Source: Niastella soli
GTDB taxonomy: Bacteria > Bacteroidota > Bacteroidia > Chitinophagales > Chitinophagaceae
DNA: 64,000 nt
NCBI RefSeq assembly: GCF_017742245.1
Contig: NZ_JAGHKO010000011.1
Coordinates: 1 to 64,000 of the forward strand
Direction of reading: 5' to 3'
Position numbers and translations under genes: made by a program. Below the pieces are notes generated by a model. It did no database searches. It was given only the letters and a program-made list of their open reading frames with translations, and was not told the origin of the DNA. Of the stretch, positions 44,518 through 54,080 are shown piece after piece; position 1 is the stretch's first letter, and the number at the start of each line of letters is the position of its first letter.

Positions 44518-45048
44518 CTATGCGTTTTTAAATTCTTCTATTACATCCATTTCTCCATTCAGGACCCTGATCGTTTTTGTATTGGTTTCATTCTTGATTG
44601 TTACCAGGTATGCAGTTTTGTTGTCAACGGTAACTTCAACTACAACAAAAATATGGTAATCATAATAGGCTGATTTTACCAGCTGCTTCGGTTCCTTTGG
44701 TAACTTGTCTTCAGTATAATAGCGAATCATTGCTGTTTGTCTTCCCTTGTTGTTAAAGAATATTCTTGATTGAATACCATTCATGAAAAATCGAACTACT
44801 TGCTCTCTGTTATTTGCCCGGGACCATGTTATGTCTGTTGCATTTGCATATTGTTTAGTAAAGCTTTCTACTGCTTTTGAATTTATGTTAGTTACATCAT
44901 TTGCAACACCTGTTGTAGCATACTTATTGGAATTGAAATCACTAGTGGCATCAACGCTTGTAGCTCTATCAACAAACTGGGCAGGCGCAATACTTGTTAT
45001 CCCGTTCAATAAAACTATTGCAAGACCGGAAATGACTATTTTTTTCAT
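44518..45048 (-). CDS. Secreted PepSY/BLIP-like small protein
   Basis: 176 aa from ATG 45048, leader MKKIVISGLAIVLLNGITSIAPAQ. The mature part has NSKAVESFTKQYANATDITWSRANNREQVVRFFMNGIQSRIFFNNKGRQTAMIRYY. This resembles Bacteroidota exported PepSY-like proteins (F-x-x-x-Y-x-x-A...W pattern). It is divergent from the LytS-type kinase gene, with about 350 nt between them, and may be one of its targets (inference). Confidence 0.7.
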   Translation of the reverse strand: MKKIVISGLAIVLLNGITSIAPAQFVDRATSVDATSDFNSNKYATTGVANDVTNINSKAVESFTKQYANATDITWSRANNREQVVRFFMNGIQSRIFFNNKGRQTAMIRYYTEDKLPKEPKQLVKSAYYDYHIFVVVEVTVDNKTAYLVTIKNETNTKTIRVLNGEMDVIEEFKNA

Positions 45049-45404
45049 AACTGTAAATTTTAGTATTAACAATTGTTATAAGCTGGATCAAAGCTATACC
45101 AGTTCAGTGCCCACTACCAGCGCCACTGAGTAGCTGACGGCTATAACGGGTAGTTGGTAGAAATTAAAATGGAGAGGAGATCAGCCGTCAATGATTGCCC
45201 TGTCGAAACCGCCAAAAGCTTTTGTTTTTGACCAGTTACTCATTTTCAATAGGTTTCAGTAGTTGGGAGAGTTAGATTTGGCAAGAAAGTCTATGAGGAA
45301 GATCTTTAATATGGTTAACTTTAATTGGGAAAATTAGGCGCTCTGATAAATTTCTACCCATGAGTTATTATTGATCTATTCCTGAACAATTCAAACATGA
45401 TAAA
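45049..45404. other. Divergent regulatory region before the LytS-type kinase
   Basis: No gene. GGTAGAAATT (45156-45165) and AATTTCTACC (45349-45358) form an inverted 10-bp pair. A second pair, TGACGGCT (about 45135) and AGCCGTCA (about 45183), is also present. These may be binding sites for divergent promoters, although no assay or family motif supports it. Confidence 0.3.
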
Positions 45405-47549
45405 ATGCAGGTAATAAGAAATATAATAGCCGTTGTATTTGTTGTGCTATCAGCTTTACCTGTCGTTGCACAACATCCCCCTACAAAAAAGATTGATAGC
45501 CTGACAAGGCTTTTGCCGGCAACACAGGGTATTCGTAGAATAAGCTGTCTGAATGCGTTGAGTGAGGCGTATTGGTGGCTTCCACGGGTTGTGCCTGATT
45601 CTATTTCCCGCTGGGCTGATCTTGCCTATCAGGAATCTTTGAAGTTCCAGGATACGCCGGGACAGGCAACCGCCATTATGCACCTTGGAGTAGGAGAGGT
45701 TTGCAGAAAGAATTTACTGGCCTCCAAAATTTATTTACACAAAGCCCTTGGGATGTTTGAAGGCCTTCATAATGATAAAGGGTTGGGCTGGTGTAACCTG
45801 TGGCTGGGTAAAGTGCTCTATTCAGAAAACGAATTTGACAATTCACTTGAATACTTTAAAAGATCATTAGATTATTTGCATAGGTTGAATGACTGGGAAG
45901 GAGAGGGAGTGGCCTGGGGCTGGATGGGATTTCTCTATGCGGCAATGGGCGAATATGACAGTAGTTTCAAATATTGCAACAAAAGTTTGGCTATAAGGCA
46001 AGAAATGAGCGATCATCTTTGTGTTGCTGCAGCCCTGACCAATATGGGCCATTTATTTAGAGTGGCAGGCGACAATGAAGATGCATTGGATTACTTTCAA
46101 CAGGGCTTACAATATGCCAATACACATTCCATTAACGTGCATAAGACAAATTGGAATTATCTCGATGAACCTATGGGCATTGTCTATCGGTTAATGAACA
46201 AGCCTGATTCTTCTCTTTTTTACCTTAAAAGGGCCTTACAGATCGATCCGGAAAATCAGATGACACAGGTCAGTCTTGGGGAAACTTTCCTTCAAAAAAA
46301 GCAATTTGATCTGGCTCTTGAGATCTTTCTTAAGCCAATTGAACACTTTAGGCGGGAAAATGATAAATGGGATTTAATGCGGGTATTGCTTGATGTTGGC
46401 AAAGCTTATGAAGGAAAGGATGAGAATAATATAGCCTTGCACTATGCATTGGAAGGGTCAGCTATTGCGCAAAGTGCCAATGAAAAACAATCAATGATGG
46501 CAGGCTACCAATTACTTTCAGACATATATAAAAAGTTAAATAGAAACGATAGTGCCTATATTTTCTTGCAAAAGTATACCGCACTAAAAGATTCGTTAAT
46601 GAATAAGCAATTTCTATGGAGGTTAAGGAATTATAAGGTCCAGGCAGATTATGAACAAAAACTTAAAAGGATCGCGTTGCTCGATAAAGATAATAAAATA
46701 AAGAAAGAGGAACTGGCGAATGCTGCTATGATCAAATGGATACTTGCCGTAGGATTGCTGGCCCTTGTATTTGTTGGGTTTATTGTTTACAGAAATCTTT
46801 CTCTTAAAAAAAGGAATGTACTGCTCAGAAGTAAACAATTAGAGCAAAGCTTGCTCATGCAACAATTGGAAGCCGAAACAAAACAAGCTTCACTACAACA
46901 GAAAACTACTGAATTGGAAATGCAATTGCTTCGTGCACAAATAAATCCACATTTTATTTTCAATTCACTTAATTCAATAAACAGATTTATTCTGCAAAAT
47001 GAAAAAAGACAGGCTTCGGAGTATCTAACGAAATTTTCAAGATTGGTTAGGATGATCCTACAGCATTCGCAAAATTCATTGATCTCGTTGGAGAGCGAGC
47101 TGGACGCATTAAGATTATATATTGAGCTGGAAGCCCTTCGTTTTAATTATCATTTCTCATACAAGATCTCTCTTCAGGAAGAACTGGATATTTCAATGCT
47201 GAAAATGCCGCCATTGATCATTCAGCCTTATGTCGAAAATGCGATCTGGCACGGATTGATGCATAAAGAGGAACATGGCCATTTGTACATTGAAGTATGC
47301 CAGGAAAGCAATCAGCTGTTTTTGAAAATTTCAGATGACGGCGTAGGGCGAAGTACGGTTCCGGAAAGCAGGTATCAGTCATCTGCAACACATAAGTCAA
47401 TGGGACTTCAGATTACCGCGGAAAGGATAGCGCTGCTGCAACATTTTCACCCGTCTGATTCGTCTGTAATTATAAACGACCTTGTGCAGGATGATGGCAA
47501 GGCTGCCGGTACCGAGGTTGTTATAAAATTGCCTTTTATTTATGATTAA
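45405..47549 (+). CDS. LytS/YehU-type sensor histidine kinase with periplasmic TPRs
   Basis: 714 aa. Signal peptide (to about VVAQ), about 380 residues of TPR-type helical repeats (DNSLEYFKRSLDYLHRLNDWEGEGVAWGWMGFLYAAMGEYDSSFKYCNKSL), one TM about 442-466, a short coiled coil, then a His_kinase domain with INPHFIFNSLNSINRFI (phospho-His) and an ATPase domain with PPLIIQPYVENAIWHGL. It senses something outside through the TPRs and signals to the response regulator encoded next, with an 8-nt overlap. It lies between the two transglutaminase/ligase modules. Confidence 0.93.
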   Translation: MQVIRNIIAVVFVVLSALPVVAQHPPTKKIDSLTRLLPATQGIRRISCLNALSEAYWWLPRVVPDSISRWADLAYQESLKFQDTPGQATAIMHLGVGEVCRKNLLASKIYLHKALGMFEGLHNDKGLGWCNLWLGKVLYSENEFDNSLEYFKRSLDYLHRLNDWEGEGVAWGWMGFLYAAMGEYDSSFKYCNKSLAIRQEMSDHLCVAAALTNMGHLFRVAGDNEDALDYFQQGLQYANTHSINVHKTNWNYLDEPMGIVYRLMNKPDSSLFYLKRALQIDPENQMTQVSLGETFLQKKQFDLALEIFLKPIEHFRRENDKWDLMRVLLDVGKAYEGKDENNIALHYALEGSAIAQSANEKQSMMAGYQLLSDIYKKLNRNDSAYIFLQKYTALKDSLMNKQFLWRLRNYKVQADYEQKLKRIALLDKDNKIKKEELANAAMIKWILAVGLLALVFVGFIVYRNLSLKKRNVLLRSKQLEQSLLMQQLEAETKQASLQQKTTELEMQLLRAQINPHFIFNSLNSINRFILQNEKRQASEYLTKFSRLVRMILQHSQNSLISLESELDALRLYIELEALRFNYHFSYKISLQEELDISMLKMPPLIIQPYVENAIWHGLMHKEEHGHLYIEVCQESNQLFLKISDDGVGRSTVPESRYQSSATHKSMGLQITAERIALLQHFHPSDSSVIINDLVQDDGKAAGTEVVIKLPFIYD

Positions 47550-48288
47550 AGCTATTATCATAGATGATGAAGTGCACTGTTTGGACACGTTGGAGTTGTT
47601 ATTGAGCGATTTTTGTCCACAGGTACAGGTAATAGAACGGTGTACTTCAGCAAAAAATGGACTGGCTGCAATAGAAAGAGGCAAGCCAGACCTGATATTT
47701 CTTGATATAGAAATGCCCGTGATGAATGGTTTTGAATTATTGGAGCAACTTACTGAAATTTCTTTTTTTATAGTATTTACAACCAGCTACGATCAGTATG
47801 CTATTAAGGCGATTCGATTTAGCGCATTGGATTATCTGTTAAAACCCATTGATTCAAAAGAACTTGTAGCTGCAGTAAAGAAAATGACAGCTCAAGCACA
47901 TTTACCGTCCAAGGCACAATTTGAAATGCTATTGGACCAGTTGCAATACCGAAATAGAGGATTCTCTAAAATTGCAATACCTACTTTAGAAGGGTATGAA
48001 CTGTTAGGCGTAGATCAAATTCTATATTGTGAAGCTGATGATAACTATACACATATTCATGTTAAGAATAAAAATAAAATAACAGCTTGCCGCACGTTAA
48101 AAGAGATTGAGGAACAATTGCTGGAATTTTACTTTTTTGTTCGGGTACATCATTCATACATGGTAAACCTTAATGAAGTGGTCAAATATATTCGTGGAGA
48201 AGGTGGTTATGTCGTAATGAATGATGGTTCTACGATTAATGTATCCCGAAACCGGAAGGAATTGTTATTAAAAAAGTTTAAAGAGTAA
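47542..48288 (+). CDS. LytTR-type response regulator
   Basis: 248 aa. Receiver domain with DDE, Asp55 (LIFLDIEMPVMNGFELL), Thr/Ser (FTTSYDQYAI) and Lys (LLKPIDS), followed by a LytTR DNA-binding domain (about 135-245; EADDNYTHIHVKNKNKITACRTLKEIEEQL and HHSYMVNLNEVVKY). LytTR proteins bind paired direct repeats. Targets may include the flanking modules (inference). It overlaps the kinase gene and is convergent with the module B transglutaminase-like gene. Confidence 0.94.
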   Translation: MIKAIIIDDEVHCLDTLELLLSDFCPQVQVIERCTSAKNGLAAIERGKPDLIFLDIEMPVMNGFELLEQLTEISFFIVFTTSYDQYAIKAIRFSALDYLLKPIDSKELVAAVKKMTAQAHLPSKAQFEMLLDQLQYRNRGFSKIAIPTLEGYELLGVDQILYCEADDNYTHIHVKNKNKITACRTLKEIEEQLLEFYFFVRVHHSYMVNLNEVVKYIRGEGGYVVMNDGSTINVSRNRKELLLKKFKE

Positions 48289-48336
48289 TTTGTGCGTATG
48301 CTACACAAAAGAGGTAGGCTTTGTATAGCGGACATG

Positions 48337-50274
48337 CTATAACACCTTTGGAATAAAGCCAAACCAAAGCTGGTGCAGCCCTTTTTCGTCCATTGCAAAA
48401 ACATGGTGCTCACTGCCCCTCGTGTTGTCTTTTAAGAAAAATAGGCAATTCCTGGGCACCTTATGGAAATACAACAGCGTATCTTTTGCCTCCTTTCTTT
48501 CAATCGGGCGCCAATTATTATCCACCCAGCCAAATAAAGTGTAGTTGTCATGAACTCGAACTGCATTGTCATCATTTCGTGGCTGGAACACTATTTGGGA
48601 AATTGTTTCAGGCTTATCAAACTCAAATCCAACAAAATAATCCTTCCCGCCACAAAATGTTTCTGGCGCGTCATCAAAAAGGTTGTCTGTCTTGGATCGC
48701 GGGGGCAGATTCTGAGAAATGAACCTGCCTTTGACTTCCTTGTCTTCATTGGTTATAAATTTAAGATATGCCAGGTACGATTCTTTGTCTTTTGAGTAGA
48801 ATCTAACGTATCTGAATTTCTGTAAGGAGACCGCTTCTATAAACTGTTTCTGGGTACTGAAAAAAGGCTTGACTTTATAAAGAGTGACGCTGCTTTTGAA
48901 ATTGCTGTCATTGGCCCCTTCAATTACACAGTCGGTCAATTGGTTGATCCAGCCTAATTTCGATTTATTGCGGACCTGTGCTAGTCCCAGTTTTCTTAAG
49001 ATCTTTATTGAATCATAGCTGCCGGTCGGTATATAGTTTTTAATTTTCTTATCGGCATCGATAGAAAACGGGGGCGACTGACTTTTGAATGTCCCATTTT
49101 CCCAAAAACCAACAATATATACGCAGTTAACGCCTACATTGCGAAATACAATAGAATCATTTTTTGCTTCACAGTTTGCTACATCGTTCCACATAGATTG
49201 CGAATTGAAAACATTTAAACGCAATTTTGCGGCAACGGATTTTTCAGCAGCCGGAAACTGCAATGAAACGGTTGGCGTGTAAAATGAAGTGACGTCTGAA
49301 TAGAACAGATTGTTCTGATAGACACATGCCGTCTGGGCCAAGGGTGAAAAGGTGGAACGATAAACCTTTGGGATACTTTCGCCCTGGTACTTGGTCCTTA
49401 GATCAATTCCCTCGCTATTTACATCCCGTGAATATTCGAAAGTGCCATATTTGAGGTGGATCCATGAATGCCCGAGGAGAGTGGTATTACCCCATTGAAC
49501 AATCAGGTCCTTGTTGCAAATAATTCCAAGCGAACGAAATAGATTAACGAAGTAATTGACCGCATCATCGCACAACCCTAACCGGGATTTTTCTAATTGA
49601 CTTACACTTAACGGCGCCGGATAATATTTAGGCAATGATACCATGCTCGTAAAATTAAATTCACCAATTATGGAATCTGCGACCTTTTTAAATGGCATGC
49701 CCGCATTCAGGGAATCATATACCCAATGGTATTTATCAAAAAAGAATTGTCTTGCCTTTTCTTCAACAGGTTCATTGACATTAAAGAACGGCAGTATAGA
49801 GTTGCAAAACTCATCAAAGCTTGCCCTGTTTTCCCGGGGGACCATATTCCAGGCTTTGAAAGCGAGGTTAATATTATTGATCAAAAAATCGGCATTTACT
49901 GCCTTTACCATTTCGGTACTGCTCCACTGCTGAGGTGAGTTTGGCCGGTTTTTAACAGCTTTCAACAAGGATTCGAAATATTTCCTTCGGTCGTTCCCGC
50001 TGGAATCAACCGCTGCCTGGTTAATGTTGTCAAAACAATTATTGAATGCCCTGTTTATTTTGAAGGTTTTGTGATATGGCAGATTTTCTATTAAAAACAC
50101 CGCAGCTTTTGCCTTTAACGGGTCTTTGCTTTTTTCAAAGTAAGAAATTACTTTTTGCAATTCTTTCTTATTTCTGCCTGCCAATTCAAATGATATCTCC
50201 AGCTTCGTTTGGTTAGTTGCGCATCCGCTGAGAATGGTAATAATAGATAAGAGGTAAAAAAGGCTGCGTTGCAT
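48337..50274 (-). CDS. Transglutaminase-like lipoprotein with discoidin-like C-terminus (module B)
   Basis: 645 aa from ATG 50274. IITILSGC gives an SPII lipobox with Cys18. The core repeats the module A pattern: Cys235 (LGLCDDAVNYFVNLFRSLG), His269 (LGHSWIHL) and Asp284 (YSRDVN). C-terminal part, about 500-640: an F5/8-type (discoidin) beta-sandwich is likely from FRYVRFYSKDKESYLAYLKFI, VGFEFDKPETISQIVFQPRNDDNAV and YTLFGWVDNNWRPI. It is anchored in a membrane and may bind glycans while acting on proteins. It is divergent from the ligase/TPR gene at 50521. Confidence 0.8.
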   Translation of the reverse strand: MQRSLFYLLSIITILSGCATNQTKLEISFELAGRNKKELQKVISYFEKSKDPLKAKAAVFLIENLPYHKTFKINRAFNNCFDNINQAAVDSSGNDRRKYFESLLKAVKNRPNSPQQWSSTEMVKAVNADFLINNINLAFKAWNMVPRENRASFDEFCNSILPFFNVNEPVEEKARQFFFDKYHWVYDSLNAGMPFKKVADSIIGEFNFTSMVSLPKYYPAPLSVSQLEKSRLGLCDDAVNYFVNLFRSLGIICNKDLIVQWGNTTLLGHSWIHLKYGTFEYSRDVNSEGIDLRTKYQGESIPKVYRSTFSPLAQTACVYQNNLFYSDVTSFYTPTVSLQFPAAEKSVAAKLRLNVFNSQSMWNDVANCEAKNDSIVFRNVGVNCVYIVGFWENGTFKSQSPPFSIDADKKIKNYIPTGSYDSIKILRKLGLAQVRNKSKLGWINQLTDCVIEGANDSNFKSSVTLYKVKPFFSTQKQFIEAVSLQKFRYVRFYSKDKESYLAYLKFITNEDKEVKGRFISQNLPPRSKTDNLFDDAPETFCGGKDYFVGFEFDKPETISQIVFQPRNDDNAVRVHDNYTLFGWVDNNWRPIERKEAKDTLLYFHKVPRNCLFFLKDNTRGSEHHVFAMDEKGLHQLWFGFIPKVL

Positions 50275-50520
50275 CGTTGATAATGGTTTATGGTTAAGGG
50301 GTGGCCCTGGAACGGATAATTGCAAAATAAAACAGTTACAGCTACTCTTATGCGAACGCAGGACAAATGTTTATGCAATCGTTTGCGTAAATAAATATAT
50401 GCAATTTGCGTACACTGGTTTCATTTAGTTTATAAATTGATTTAGTAATTAGTAATAAACTTATCCTGTCTGGCCATACGATAATTTGACCATGGCAGTA
50501 GCCAAACTATTGCTTGCTTT

Positions 50521-52389
50521 ATGCCATTTCGAACCTTAACCCAAATTGTAGTAGGCCTTATTCTTGCCCTGGTAATAAGTACTTTCGTATTATTGCCCTC
50601 TGTCTACATCGATTCCTTTATAGAACCGTCAATTACCTCCAGGTTCATTTTTCTGGGTTATGCCGTGACGATAGTGGGCGTTCTTTCTTTTCCCTTTTTA
50701 TTGCTTTCCCGGCATGCAATTCCGGTTTCCATTTCCCTGGTCGATGTATTTGTCATGACTATGTGCTTATACATAGTCATTGATCGATATTTTATACATC
50801 CCAATCATGGCTTTTCTATTCGGTTTATAGAGCTTTTCCAAATGATGGTATGGTATCTCTTGTTAAGATGTTTACCGGTATGGCATTATCCATTCCTTCT
50901 TCTTGGTATTATTGCGGGGGGCTTCTTACAGGTTTTCGAAGGTATTTTGCAGTTAGCGGGTATGATCAATAGTCATCATGCCGATTTCCCCATTACCGGA
51001 AGTTTTTTTAATCCGGGAGGATATGCCGGTTACCTGTCACTGATTACGGTTTTATCATTCGGGATGTATCTTAATCGAAATAGCCTGATCAGCCAATTGC
51101 CCCCGAAAGTGAAATCGTTATCCGGTCGTTTGTTCCCCGCCCTTTTTACTTACCTGCCCATAGTGGTTTTTGTAAGTTGCCTCATTATATTACCGGGTTT
51201 GCGTTCCCGTTCCTCATGGCTTAGCGTATTGGCGGGTGTTGGCCTGATCGGGATCAAATACAAAAGGCAACAAGGCCCGTTCAATATATCTGTAAAGCGG
51301 TTATTGCTCATTTCAGCCGTACTCCTGAGTGCAGTATTCTTTTTCTATCAATTCAAGAAAGATTCAGCAAATGGTCGCTTATTGATTTATAAGGTGTCAA
51401 TGAAAATGGTAATGGCTCATCCGTTTTTTGGTGTGGGCTTTGACGGGTTCAAAACACATTATATGGCTGAACAGGCAAAATGGTTTGAAAGGATCGGAAT
51501 GAACGAAAGCCCTGATCACATATTGGCCGACAATACTTTTTATGCTTTTAATGAGCCATTGCAGCTTCTTGTGGAAAATGGGATAGTGGTTTTTTTACTG
51601 ATCCTTGTTTCCCTTGTTTTATACAAGAGGTTTAGCTTCCCAATTCGTGAGAAGGCAATTTTCAGGACTTTATCATTCAGTCTGCTTTTAGGTTGTTTTG
51701 TCTTTGGGCTTTTTACATATATGTCCGACAATTTACCGATGAGGATGATAGCGGTGTTCGCTTTTGCAATGCTGGCAAAAAGCGAAAACAATATTTTTTC
51801 TACGAACATGCAATTCGTGTCAAAAAGATATGGATTGGTTGCCATCTCTCTTATTTGTGGTGTTTTCGTTTCCTGGTATAGTTTCAGGACCATCGAAAAG
51901 CTAAGAAGTGGATTTTATGCATGGCGGGAAGCCGAGGCTTTCTATTTAAGTGGGTATTATAGCGAAAGCGTGGTGAAATTTGGATCGGTGTATCCTCAAT
52001 TTCAGAGAAACGGAGAGTATCTGATGCAATATGCCAAATCCCTGTCGATGACAGGCAATGACGCGCTGGCCTTACAAATGTTACAACAGGCCAAATATTT
52101 TTTGAGCTCCTGTATAATCGAAACCGCTATGGGTGATTGTGAAAGGAAACTGGGCAATTATATCAATGCCGAGAAGTCGTATGTAAACGCCATGTACATG
52201 ATCCCTAATCGCTTTTATCCGTTTTATTTGTTGATGACATTGTATAATGAAACTGGGCAAAAAATAAAAGCGTTAGAAATGGCAAAGGCCATTGAAAGCA
52301 AGAAAGTTAAAATTCCCTCCAAAGCTATCCGTGAGATCAAGGGCTTTGCACACGAATTAATAAAAACAGGTACACTAAACAATCATTAA
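50521..52389 (+). CDS. O-antigen-ligase-like membrane protein with TPR tail (module B)
   Basis: 622 aa with the same plan as 41741-43570: about 11 TMs in residues 10-450, loop motifs ITGSFFNPGGYAGYL, NGRLLIYKVSMKMVMAHPFFGVGFDGFKTHY and ADNTFYAFNEPLQLLVENG, then a ~140-residue TPR tail (YYSESVVKFGSVYPQFQRNGEYLMQYAKSLSMTGNDALALQMLQQAKYF). It may transfer glycan to lipid or protein. It starts the module B rightward run. A small hairpin (ACCGAT-CTC-ATCGGT, about 52434-52448) follows it. Confidence 0.87.
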   Translation: MPFRTLTQIVVGLILALVISTFVLLPSVYIDSFIEPSITSRFIFLGYAVTIVGVLSFPFLLLSRHAIPVSISLVDVFVMTMCLYIVIDRYFIHPNHGFSIRFIELFQMMVWYLLLRCLPVWHYPFLLLGIIAGGFLQVFEGILQLAGMINSHHADFPITGSFFNPGGYAGYLSLITVLSFGMYLNRNSLISQLPPKVKSLSGRLFPALFTYLPIVVFVSCLIILPGLRSRSSWLSVLAGVGLIGIKYKRQQGPFNISVKRLLLISAVLLSAVFFFYQFKKDSANGRLLIYKVSMKMVMAHPFFGVGFDGFKTHYMAEQAKWFERIGMNESPDHILADNTFYAFNEPLQLLVENGIVVFLLILVSLVLYKRFSFPIREKAIFRTLSFSLLLGCFVFGLFTYMSDNLPMRMIAVFAFAMLAKSENNIFSTNMQFVSKRYGLVAISLICGVFVSWYSFRTIEKLRSGFYAWREAEAFYLSGYYSESVVKFGSVYPQFQRNGEYLMQYAKSLSMTGNDALALQMLQQAKYFLSSCIIETAMGDCERKLGNYINAEKSYVNAMYMIPNRFYPFYLLMTLYNETGQKIKALEMAKAIESKKVKIPSKAIREIKGFAHELIKTGTLNNH

Positions 52390-52556
52390 AACCAAAAACC
52401 TTCATTCGAAAAAACAGTTAATTACCAGGGGACCGATCTCATCGGTGTTTGCTCCCGTACAGGTTATGTGGGCGAAAATATTTGTATGAAAGTAGTATTC
52501 CCTATTAGACTTTCAGGTTGCAATTCAAATTTCAATTGAACATTAAACGATCTTAT

Positions 52557-52790
52557 ATGAAAAAGAAAGTATTCAGCGCAATGGGCGTTGCTGCCATAGC
52601 CGCAGTTGTTTTTTTCGCTTCTAAGTCAAATGCAAACAGCAAAAACGTTGATTTGTCGTCTCTTGTAAAAATAAATACCGCAAGCGCAGAGTGCTTTAGC
52701 TCACATGGTGCGGGCGGTGGAAAATGTTTGTCGCTGGCCCAATTTTGTGTTGGCGATCCGGGAAACAATGAGTGTGACTTTGGTTGGTAG
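52557..52790 (+). CDS. NVEALA-like exported small peptide (four Cys in the core)
   Basis: 77 aa from ATG 52557. MKKKVFSAMGVAAIAAVVFFASKSNA is an export leader, followed by a NVDLSSLVKINTASA segment like the NVEALA peptide leaders of Bacteroides. The Cys-containing end starts ECFSSHGAGGGKC and runs to NNECDFGW (four Cys, 33 residues). Two AxA-like sites are visible: SNA after the hydrophobic stretch and ASA just before EC, so cleavage could free the 33-residue core (inference). It is 68 nt upstream of the propeller lipoprotein gene. Confidence 0.78.
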   Translation: MKKKVFSAMGVAAIAAVVFFASKSNANSKNVDLSSLVKINTASAECFSSHGAGGGKCLSLAQFCVGDPGNNECDFGW

Positions 52791-52858
52791 TTCATTATCC
52801 GGTCATTCTTAATCATGAATGGAGGTTCTAATACCTCCATTCATACAATTTTAAACTG

Positions 52859-54037
52859 ATGAATAAGATTGCTTTATTGGCTGTTGTTTTTCCTTTGGTT
52901 GTACTTTTTTCATGCACATCAAATTTCGTAGAAGTACAAAATGAGCAAAAGGGAAAAATGAAAGCAACCATGAATTTAATTCTGCAACAAGAGAAAGAAA
53001 TTCTCCTGGATAGCTTCAGCGCTCCAAAGCCACAATATATCCAACTGTACGCAGATGAGAGCAACAGGATCGACCTGACATTTTTAAATACATTTACCGG
53101 TTCTATTTATGTTTATGATTATTTGACTGCTGAATTGAAGAGAACTATTAAATTCAGTAAAGAAGAAAACGGCATTAAAACACCGCTTGGTTATTATATT
53201 AAGAACTTCGATTCAATTTATATTTACAATAAAACGAATAATGAAGTGGTGTTGATAAATGACTCTGGTAAAATATCGTCCCGGATCTCACTGATAGAAA
53301 ATCATCCGTTCCACGCGCTTGACTGGACTTATAAATATCCGCAATATTATCCTTCAACTGCTGCTCCTTTGATAGGAACAGGGCAGGAGCTGACCATCCC
53401 TGGCCAGTATATGCTATCGCTTCCCGACAGTATAGCCCAACGATTTAAGTTCGAAACGCATATTGATTTAAGTAATAACAATGTTAGTTTTTCCCGCCTA
53501 TATCCAGACTCCCTTTATGGCCATAATTATTTTTGGGAAAATGAAGGGCTTTTTACAAACGTTTACTGCGATCTGGCACCCAATAATAAAATGGTCTATA
53601 GCTTTCCTGTATCGCACAATTTGTTCGTGGCAGATAAAGACAAAGAAGGCTATTCAGTGGCTTATGGAGGCAGTAACGAGGCTGGTACTATTGCTTCTTT
53701 TAAAGGCAGGCTTTCGACAGAAAAGCTGATATTGGCGGTGTGTAAAACAGATCTGTATGCAGGGATCAGATATGATAAATTCAGAAAAGTATATTATAGA
53801 TTTCTCAGAAAGTCAATGCCTGCAGCCACTTCTATGACCACCATTTTGGAAAAGCCATTGTCTGTTATAGTGCTGGATGAAAATTTTAAATATTTGGGAG
53901 AGACTACCATCGGCACCTGTAGTAATTTTAACTGGGAGAATGCCTTTGTTACAGAAGAGGGATTGAACATCGAATACCTGGATAAGAAAGATCTTACGGA
54001 AGCCTATCTGCATTTTAAAATATTTAAGCCGGAATAG
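52859..54037 (+). CDS. Propeller-type lipoprotein (DUF4221/BF3164-like)
   Basis: 392 aa. LLAVVFPLVVLFSC gives a lipobox (Cys19). The mature part is beta-rich with propeller-like blades (TGSIYVYDYLTAELKRTIKFSKEEN, SIYIYNKTNNEVVLINDSGKIS, LSVIVLDENFKYLGET). It fits the Bacteroidota lipoproteins, DUF4221/BF3164-like or 6-bladed beta-propeller, that accompany NVEALA peptides. It probably binds the peptide or a partner at the outer membrane (inference). Follows the peptide gene, same strand. Confidence 0.75.
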   Translation: MNKIALLAVVFPLVVLFSCTSNFVEVQNEQKGKMKATMNLILQQEKEILLDSFSAPKPQYIQLYADESNRIDLTFLNTFTGSIYVYDYLTAELKRTIKFSKEENGIKTPLGYYIKNFDSIYIYNKTNNEVVLINDSGKISSRISLIENHPFHALDWTYKYPQYYPSTAAPLIGTGQELTIPGQYMLSLPDSIAQRFKFETHIDLSNNNVSFSRLYPDSLYGHNYFWENEGLFTNVYCDLAPNNKMVYSFPVSHNLFVADKDKEGYSVAYGGSNEAGTIASFKGRLSTEKLILAVCKTDLYAGIRYDKFRKVYYRFLRKSMPAATSMTTILEKPLSVIVLDENFKYLGETTIGTCSNFNWENAFVTEEGLNIEYLDKKDLTEAYLHFKIFKPE

Positions 54038-54080
54038 ATGAACTTAATAAACCCTGAATTCCCGTATTAAACCTTATATT

